A stretch of DNA of 64,000 nt from Tanypteryx hageni. Taxonomy: Eukaryota > Arthropoda > Insecta > Odonata > Petaluridae. The notes below the pieces were generated by a model. The model worked only from the letters and a program-made list of their open reading frames with translations. It was not told where the DNA came from and made no database searches. The translations under genes were made by a program, and so were the position numbers. The stretch spans positions 173,568,837 through 173,632,836 of the forward strand of contig CM054113.1 of assembly GCA_028673005.1 (NCBI GenBank), read 5' to 3'. Below, in pieces: positions 56,801 to 64,000 of the stretch. Positions within the stretch are counted from its first letter, which is position 1. Each line of letters opens with the position of its first letter.

Positions 56801-59453
56801 CTAGCAATAAACCGAGCTGTAAATTATTTTATTAATAAAAACGAACTACGGATTTTAGCTGCGATTCTAAGGTAAGCTACCGCTTTAGGGACTGGCCTGA
56901 ATGTAGACAAAAATTATGATGGTCCAACTTGAACTGTGGCGAACAAGAAAAAATAGGGTGAGAAAACTCTCAAAAAGAGCTGCGGCCAATCACTGAGAAG
57001 CAACTTTGTCACATGTTGCACAAGAAAGAAGTAACATCGTCATAATACACTAATAACTACATTATCGACATTATTTTATAATTCACTATGGAATTATCGA
57101 ACTCGTCTTAAGCAAAAAATGGAACTTTCGGTGAACTGCCAATGAAAGCTGTTGCATCTGGTTTTTAATAGCCTTATAGCTGTTGGAGATACCTGAGAAA
57201 GGTACCCTTTCCAATTTTTTTTAAATTATAGTGCTTTTTCTTGAATGCATTGAATGGTCACAGTGAGCCATAGATTCATTTACGTTGCTCTTTTGAATCA
57301 ACGCTCAGCTAAGTTCTCCGTCCTTAACTATTATTAATTTTAATTTATCACTTCGCTCACGCCTACCCCTCCATTGTTGGCGCGAAATTACATTGTAGAA
57401 TTTGCGGCCTTAACGGACCGAGCATCTTCTGTCTCCCCCTCACCTCCCATCTCCTCCTGCCTTTCCGTGACGAATTAGGTGTCGGTCCTAGTTCGTGAAA
57501 GTGACTCACATCCGGGGTTCCTATAATCTCTCTGCACACTCTCTGGTTACACTTTGGTCACTTCCGTTGTGCAAACATTCGGGTAAAGTTGTTTACCCAT
57601 GGCCCCAGATTTAACTTTTTACTTTGTCCTTACCTCGATCGATACGGCCGCCTTATCTGGAATTTCTAAGAATGGATTATTTTTTAAGGCGGAGGAGATA
57701 AGTTTTGCGCGCATTCGGTCGCGTTATTTTTTATCTCTCTCTCCGGTTTCCCCAAATGTTCGCGGTTAGATCCTAAGAATTACGCGAGATTGGAATCTAT
57801 ATAGAGGAATTAGGAAATGGGGATCTCTGATCCGTGTTTCACAAGGCTTGTCAATTTGTCGAGACGGGTTAAATCGTAAAATTTGCTCGGTCATTTCCTC
57901 ATGGCTTTCCTGTTATTCTACATCCATGCTTTTTTTAAATCTAATGGCAATATAATGGTGATATCAGTAAAAAAATAATGGCGCAGGAATTGCGCAGTCG
58001 TTACAGCATGAAATTGTTGCGCATTTTTTTAATTTTGTTTGTCCTTCATGGGAGTTTTTATCTAAGCACCTAATACATTTTTCTGTAACAAAGTGCAGTA
58101 TTAAATACAGGTAATTTGAGGTATTATAACATATAATAATAGCCTACTGTATTTTTGTCCTGGCCTAACCATTTGTTATAGCAACGAAAGCAAGCAAACC
58201 ATAGAAACATAGCTTATTTGCATAATATTTTATGGTATTAATTGATGTATTTTGTCATTCGGTTAAATAAAAGACCAATTACTATTGTTTGTTCATTAGC
58301 ATTTTAGCATTTAATTTTATCTACCGCTAAGTTGAACCCACTCGGGAAGCTTGTTAAAACACGTTAAAAAAGTGGCAGAAGGATTATGCCTTTTATATTT
58401 GTACGATAAATCTATGAGAATTTTGAATTCCTTTACTGGGTCCGAAAACAGCATACAAGGTGGACCGACATCTAGGTAGAGTATTTCAATCGGTGCAACA
58501 TCCTTAAAAATCAATACAGTACTGAATAAATCTGTACTTGTTTTACCCTAGGTGCATACACACCCTAATACGAGGAGCACATATTAACAACAAAACTCGT
58601 ACGATTTCTCAATATTATAAGTTTTTAAATCGATTCTTATCTCTTTGTCACTTTGTGGTTGTCACGTCCATGCTGTTTACCATGCACTTTAAAATAAAAT
58701 AAAATTCATCCGACTGCCGCATTGGGCCCGCTTTCTGCGTGTTTAAGACACCTCAGCTAAACATCATTGAATGGAGTTCGGATGTATATAGTTTGAAGTG
58801 TATAAATGTACACACTCATATGTGCAGTGGTATATATTCAAACTTTTCGATATCGCCTTATATCGTATCGTCTATCGATCAACTAAAGATATATTACACA
58901 ACGACACACGGACATTTCTCGTTTCGTATCACTTCACGTCGTGCGCTAATGTTTTGCCCTATCCACGCTCGGAAGGCGACACGAGCCGTTATTGCCACGC
59001 TATATCCCTCTCCACTATTTTCGCAGTGGGAGTCGCAGGTCGTATTTTCACCCTCAAGGTTTGTTGGTTTAGACGTTTGTAAAGGTTTTAAGTTTGAATG
59101 TGCTCTGGGTGGGAGTGAGTAGGAGGAGGAGGGGGGGTAGCTGGGAGGGGCGCGCGTGCGTGGGTTGGGGGAGGGGGCGGGATAGGTTGGAGTAGATTCA
59201 GGAGCGGGAGTGTATGGTTCGTTTCCGTTCGCGAAGGTAGGTTCGCGAGAACGGGAGAGAGGGAGATATTGCGTAACGACTGACGTCCTCATGTGTGTGT
59301 GCGCATGTCGCGTTTTGCTTGTCATCGTGACGATCGTTTTTTCTTCATCTCTCTCCCATACCTACCATTCCGACTCCATTTCTCTCGTCTCTGTTTTCTC
59401 TTTCTGTATGGCGGAAACGAGCCCTCCCAAAAAAAAAATAAAAAAGTCTGTTG
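53802..59453. other. long stretch without a recognised gene
   Basis: No exon, RNA gene or paired transposon end could be supported. A 115-codon frame at 54540-54887 and a 152-codon frame at 54997-55455 lack family motifs. A GTAGGCCGCACGCGGCATTC motif at 54966 resembles hAT subterminal sequence without matching ends. A CpG- and purine-rich zone lies at 58950-59270. Confidence 0.4.
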
Positions 59454-59906
59454 CAGGGATGGCATCTATGGCACGCGTGTCCCTTTTGGCACGCGATGCG
59501 ATATTAGTTGGCACGCAACAGAAAATAATTTTTCATTGACCGTCTCCTTAAAAATTTTCCATTTTTGACAGGATATAATAGACTATCTCTAACGATACTG
59601 GAATTATGTTGATAAAATAATTGACTAATTGTGACCTTTTTTCCGAGAACGAGATGCTTGTTGCTCCATAATTGTCGCTCGCCCATAAATGATCTCGGAC
59701 AATGAGCCTTTTTAGATTATATATGGAAATTTATATTAATAAACGATATATAAATTATCGTTTTCTATGCTCTTAAGTCTGAGAATTATTATAGTTAAAC
59801 AAAATTATTTCTTTTTGGATGTATTTTTAATTAGTCCGTAGATTAGAAATGGAAAGCCATTTTTTGTAATTTTGTCACGCGAGCAATAAAAAGCCTGCCA
59901 TCCCTG
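59454..59906. mobile_element. hAT miniature element, degenerate TSD
   Basis: The ends are CAGGGATGGCATCTATGGCA and GCCTGCCATCCCTG (inverted CAGGGATGGCAGGC). The flanking octamers are GTCTGTTG and TTCTATTG, identical at six of eight positions. The 5' region repeats TGGCACGCG-type motifs three times. It is 453 bp and non-coding. Confidence 0.78.
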
Positions 59907-60549
59907 TTCTATTGGATAGGTAGTTTCTCTGTAAAATTATCTTAATTTTTAGGCGTGTCCCAGAAAAAACATATATCGCCATTTAATTAATTTTGCCAAT
60001 GGTGGATACGAATCTCTTGTTTTCGGATGCTTCCTGCTCAAATAAGCTTTTTCTCGTGGCTATTGATTTATTTTTTGTGGTGGTCGTCCTGTTTACATAT
60101 AGGTCCTTATCTATGCCTCTTTAAATCTGAAAGAATGGTTACAATACATCCATCCATTTTCGAATTATTCGGCATTCTTGAATTGAATAGTTCTATATGT
60201 ACATATATATGGCGATAAGCTAATATAAAAGTTTTTAATAATCGATTTGCTTCGCACTCGGTGGGGTAGCGACTCAGAATTTTGTCAGCAAGACGGTATT
60301 TTTTTCGCCGAGCCTGTGACGTTGTTTTTACGCGTTTCATCCTAGAGGTGCAAAAGAAACTCTTAGATATTGTACAATTGAAAAGTTCCGTTCTCAAAAT
60401 GAGTTGCACTTAGGATTACGTACGTAATAATGAAGATTATTTTCACCGTAATTGCCTCTTAATACTAATGCAATAAACAATTAAAAATTCAGTAAGGATC
60501 CTTCTATCAAACCTCTGGCGCTGTGAAATGTATGAAAACATTAGCACTT

Positions 60550-61031
60550 CAGTGTCGTGGGTGACCAAATGCAACGGACCCGGGGAGGGCTCAAATTTTC
60601 CCGAATATAGAAAACTAAAGATTTTTAAGCGACATTTCTTTTTTATCCTAATTTCTGAATGGCTTTCCAGTTAATCGTTATTTTTGGGCAGTAATTTTAA
60701 AAGTTTAACCTTTTCAGCATATTCTTGATATTTGATTAATAAGCGCAACTTGGTAGGTTTTACAATGGGTTGCAGTTGGCCTTGGCAGAGGGGTGGTTAT
60801 CGTGTCTAGCTCCCAATGCCAGGGTCGCGGGTTCGAATCCCTCCGAGGGCATGGTCGTATGTGCTTGTTGTTTTTTTATAACACATGTAATATGGAGAAA
60901 ATCTGTTTGTGTTAAATAAATGATTGGGTGATTGATTGATTTAATTGAACGTACGTAATTGTTGGGTAAGCTGGAGAGGGACCATCGATAATATTTTGCC
61001 GCGGGCTCAACCGCTCCCAGTTACGCCACTG
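60550..61031. mobile_element. hAT miniature element with 7/8 TSD, carrying a SINE
   Basis: The left end reads CAGTGTCGTGGGTGACC and the reverse complement of the right end reads CAGTGGCGTAACTGGGAGCG. Flanking octamers TAGCACTT (60542-60549) and TATCACTT (61032-61039) agree at seven of eight positions. A tRNA-derived SINE occupies its middle. Confidence 0.68.
60775..60950 (+). mobile_element. tRNA-derived SINE
   Basis: The tRNA-like head (60782-60851) has an A-box region in GAGGGGTGGTTATCGTGTC and a perfect B box in GCGGGTTCGAATCCC. Its flanks GCAGAGG and CCTCCGAGGGC do not form a proper acceptor stem. The body runs to a tail with AATAAATGATT and repeated GATTGATT, like the tails copied from LINE 3' ends. 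It is not a functional tRNA gene. Confidence 0.65.
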
Positions 61032-61546
61032 TATCACTTGAGTCTTAATCGCAGCATCCCGAGTTCCGCAACCTGATTGAATGTCACGTGATCGGTCTCT
61101 CTTTTAATGGGAATCGCTCGGAAATTTTACTTGATGGAATGTATTTGAATACTGGTGGAATAATTCAATTATTTTTTTACCGAGCAACGGTTGCTTAGCG
61201 TATTCGCCCGAAGTTTTAAATCGAACATATCGACGAAGGAAGTTGGGAGGGATCCGAGAGTTATCGATTTGCAAAGTTCTTAATGTATTAAAATATTCTT
61301 CATCTGACCTCTCCTCTTGGATGGCGTGATCGAACGCAAGCACTGGATGGTCTTTTTCAAGGCCATTGGGCCGTCTCTGTGTTGCGTAATTTGTGTCGTT
61401 GCATCTTAGCAACAAGGTTTGTCGCGAGCTAAAAGTCCCCCGGGAATTAATTTTTTATTTAGATCCGCAGAATTACTGTTGATAATTGATTCATCTCTTG
61501 CACGCTTCGCCGCTTAAAAGTGCAAACGCAGTAGTAGTGGCAAAAA

Positions 61547-61690
61547 AGCAGAGGGTATACCGTATACGGAAATAAAACTTTGAAGGAGGGACTTACCCAG
61601 GTTTTTTTAAAAGCAGAGGGTATACCCTATTCATTCGAAAAAATCAGAGGGTATACGGTGTATACCACCGTATACCCTCCACTACAGCCC
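61547..61690. repeat. AGAGGGTATACC repeats ending in a 33-bp palindrome
   Basis: AGCAGAGGGTATACC occurs at 61547 and about 61612, and a CAGAGGGTATACGG variant at 61645. From 61647 to 61679, GAGGGTATACGGTG and CACCGTATACCCTC form an exact palindrome around TATAC. ACTACAGCCCTG follows at 61681, which looks like a transposon end without a partner. Confidence 0.65.
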
Positions 61691-61766
61691 TGTGAAAACG
61701 CACAGTTGGTGGAGGTGTCTATGCAGGCGAGGCGGACGGGAGCAAACATTTTTTTTGGGTCATGAT

Positions 61767-63472
61767 TCAAGCCCGGAAGTTGAGGCATAATGCCTTTTTT
61801 GCATATTTTCATGTTTTTTTAAATATGCCTTTTTATCCAAAAACGCCTCTTTTTTCCTATTAAACTCAATTTTTGCCAAGTGTCATTACTTTCTACCAAA
61901 TCTCTTAAATTTGGCCACTATACTGTTTTGTTCGACTCTTCAAGGACAGTTTTTACCCACCCTGAGTTCGGTATCATATAAAATTCTGACCATGTCTTTA
62001 TCTTAATCCGACCACTGCTATTGACCTGAGTTCACTTTTAGAGAACCCATGGCTCCCTTTCACTCCTAGCATCCCTCAGTTGTCTTTTGGCTTTCAAACA
62101 GTTCATAACAGTCGTTTTTTAACAAATTGTTTGTGTGGTGAACGTGACACTTCCCTTCTAGTGGCCACAATGCCTAAAGTGAGTGTTTCCACGAATCAAA
62201 GACCGGACAATTTCATTAAAGAGTTTGGTGTTGATATTTTCTCGACAGAGGGTTCAGTGCTTTTTGTAAACTTGGTGAAAAGTCCCTGAATTCGGGTAAA
62301 AAGTACTTTGTCTCGCAGCATATAAGTACCTCAAAACATAAAGCTGCAGCTGATAATCAGACTGACGGCAGTAAGAAGACGGCCCTTTTACCGTTGTTTT
62401 GTTCAGCTTCTTCTAGGCAGTCGGAGATTTTCTTCAACTTGTGTCTTTCGTCGAAGCCGGCATTCCTTTATGAAAATTAGAAAGCTTCTTTAAAAGCGTT
62501 TTTGGAAAAATACACGAGCAAAGACGTTCCGAGTGAGTCAACATTGAGGAAAACCTATTTAGATGAAGCGTACAACTGTGTTATCCAAAAAATCAGAGAT
62601 AATGTTGTGGACAAGAAAAATTGGATCTCTATCGACGAGACTACCGACACTGTGGAAAGATTCGTTGCAAATGTCATAATAGGAACCATGGAGGTTAGTC
62701 AGCCATCAAAAATTTATTTACTTACGTCAGAAGTTTTGGAAAACGCAAATGGCTCAACAATTGCTCAACTTTTCACCATAACATTGAATCTTCTTTGGCC
62801 GGAATCCAATCTTGAAAAGTTAAAAGAAGTTGTCAACATTTTCGATGAAGAAGACGCCTACTCCATACGTACTATCAAAGAACTCCTGGAAAAGAAGTCT
62901 GTCAGCCACGATGTGGCATACATCGCAGCCTACTTCTCAGTGTTGCCAGACGCCATTACATTACTTGAAAAAAGGAAGGAGACGTTGGTCAATTCACTGA
63001 AGGTGAAATGTGCAGTGCTCCAGGTGAAATGGGTGTAGTTGTAAAAACAAGTGTGAAAAAGTGTTGTGCGCCAACAAAGATTGAGATAAAATGAAAATAA
63101 TTGCGAAGATTCTAGAAGGGGACAGAAATTGAGGCAAGTCCCGCAGATATAGTTAGCTTTAAATACGCCCGTCACTTCCATGGAGGTAGAGAGATCCTTT
63201 TCACTTTCAAACACATCCTGACAGAAGACAGTTTTTAATTTGAAAATTTTCAAAATTATCTCGTCTCATGTAGTAGTTCATAATTTGAAGACGTTATCAA
63301 TAGCGATCGCAATAATATTTGATTGAAATGTTATACCTACTCCATATAAAATCCATATAATAATAATATTTGGGTTAAAATAAATGCTTTTTTAGTGCCT
63401 ATTTTCCTATTTTATTGTGCCATTTTGCCTGCCTATTTTTAAATTTTATAGTACCTGAACTTCCGGGCTCTA
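61767..63472 (+). mobile_element. 1.7-kb hAT element with perfect 8-bp TSD
   Basis: The ends are TCAAGCCCGGAAGTTGAGG and the inverted TAGAGCCCGGAAGTTCAGG. Identical octamers GTCATGAT flank it at 61759-61766 and 63473-63480. Both ends also share GCCTATTTT/AAATATGCC-type A/T-rich subterminal repeats. The coding region inside is broken and shortened, so the copy is non-autonomous now. Confidence 0.92.
62170..63290 (+). pseudogene. broken hAT transposase (CGGBP1-like N-terminus)
   Basis: The frame opens at ATG 62170 (MPKVSVSTNQRPDNFIKEFG), like the zinc-finger N-terminus of CGGBP1-related hAT transposases. A frameshift near 62250-62285 moves the reading into the frame that continues through LNSGKKYFVSQHISTSKHKA, and a TAG stop interrupts at 62478. 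The longest clean part is 62502-63038 (WISIDETTDTVERFVANVI, carrying the first catalytic Asp region). The middle of the catalytic domain appears deleted after LLWPE at about 62800. The C-terminal hAT dimerisation motif (VTSMEVERSFSL at about 63170) follows in yet another frame and is broken again shortly after. No functional transposase can be made from it. Confidence 0.8.
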
Positions 63473-64000
63473 GTCATGATTTTTAAATTTTCAGCTGAAC
63501 ACAACGGAATGTAGCATTATCCCTATATCGCCAATTGTCCCAGCAGTTTCACGGACTATTCCAATCTAATCTAAAAGCCTGTCAAATTGAATGCGCTCGA
63601 AAGTTTCTATAACCTTTTAAAAAAAAATTTCATAAACGATAACATTAAATATAAAATCCATTTTTCCAATGGTCACTAAGCCTTTAAAAATATTTGAAAG
63701 ATGTAAAGATGTCGTATACCTCGCTCGAAAGCTAAGACTAAGGGACAAAAGTGGTATGTTTTGAAATTTTACGCCAAGATGTCGCTGGTTCTAGTCCAGA
63801 GGAACCTCCATGCTATGTGAGAAATACGCGGGAATATGTGCAGGACATTTTTAATCGTCGTTTTCAAATAAGCTGGGAATCAAGAAACGAACTCGGAACT
63901 TCAATATTCCTCCGCCTGAAAGGCCATGGATTATGTTGAAGAGAGAATTCGAATCCATGCCGAATTAGCGCAAAAATGTCTGAAATCTGGAAAAAGCCGA
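63473..64000. other. unannotated window end
   Basis: Beyond the target duplication I recognise no gene or element. A 62-codon frame at 63751-63939 has no family motif. Confidence 0.45.

Noticed and set aside
60782..60851. Functional tRNA gene
   Set aside because: A and B boxes are present, but the acceptor stem does not pair and a SINE-type tail follows.

Overview
The window reads as nuclear DNA of an animal, most likely an arthropod. It has no dense coding, operons or ribosome-binding pattern. It is AT-rich, full of microsatellites and transposon debris, and its one recognisable host exon is bounded by a splice acceptor and a splice donor. The arthropod assignment is an inference from the mix of hAT, Mutator-like and DUF4817-type Tc1/mariner remnants and from the long low-complexity N-terminus on an Akt-like exon. 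The species cannot be named from this sequence.

Host gene content is very low. The only host coding sequence I can support is the first coding exon of an Akt (protein kinase B) gene on the + strand at 52541-52851. It has a 5'UTR part, an ATG at 52635 and a phase-1 donor at 52852. Exon 2 is not found in the remaining 11 kb, so the first intron is long. Most other long open frames are translations of polypyrimidine tracts or TA repeats and are not genes.

Layout: 0-13 kb holds a possible hAT-type miniature element, a 1.6-kb polypyrimidine block (1.1-2.8 kb), copy 1 of a dispersed repeat called R1 here, a second pyrimidine minisatellite (7.5-8.2 kb), several CA/TA microsatellites and a direct-repeat pair near 12 kb. 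16-23 kb holds an R1 copy split by a fold-back element, a hAT miniature element with a perfect 8-bp target duplication, and tRNA-like elements A, B and C. 23.3-28.0 kb is a six-unit higher-order satellite, about 770 bp per unit, with a TA microsatellite at each end. 32.3-34.8 kb is a composite element with inverted repeats around an intact 262-codon frame. 35-39 kb has two more hAT miniature elements with perfect 8-bp target duplications, a 0.9-kb pyrimidine tract and a third R1 copy split by a fold-back tRNA-like element. 45.6-47.0 kb has a Mutator-like miniature element with an internal minisatellite and a 9-bp target duplication, followed by an internally deleted transposase relic. 48.7-52.0 kb is a large nested inverted repeat carrying the tail of a LINE reverse transcriptase. 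Akt exon 1 follows. The last 5 kb has three hAT elements, one with a tRNA-derived SINE inside it and one keeping a broken transposase frame.

The parts mostly interact as a history of nested insertion: the repeats serve as targets for one another. The most unusual structure is a family of tRNA-like cores enclosed by inverted arms that extend the acceptor stem. In two copies the core lies in opposite orientation relative to the same conserved head sequence, which suggests inversion between the arms.
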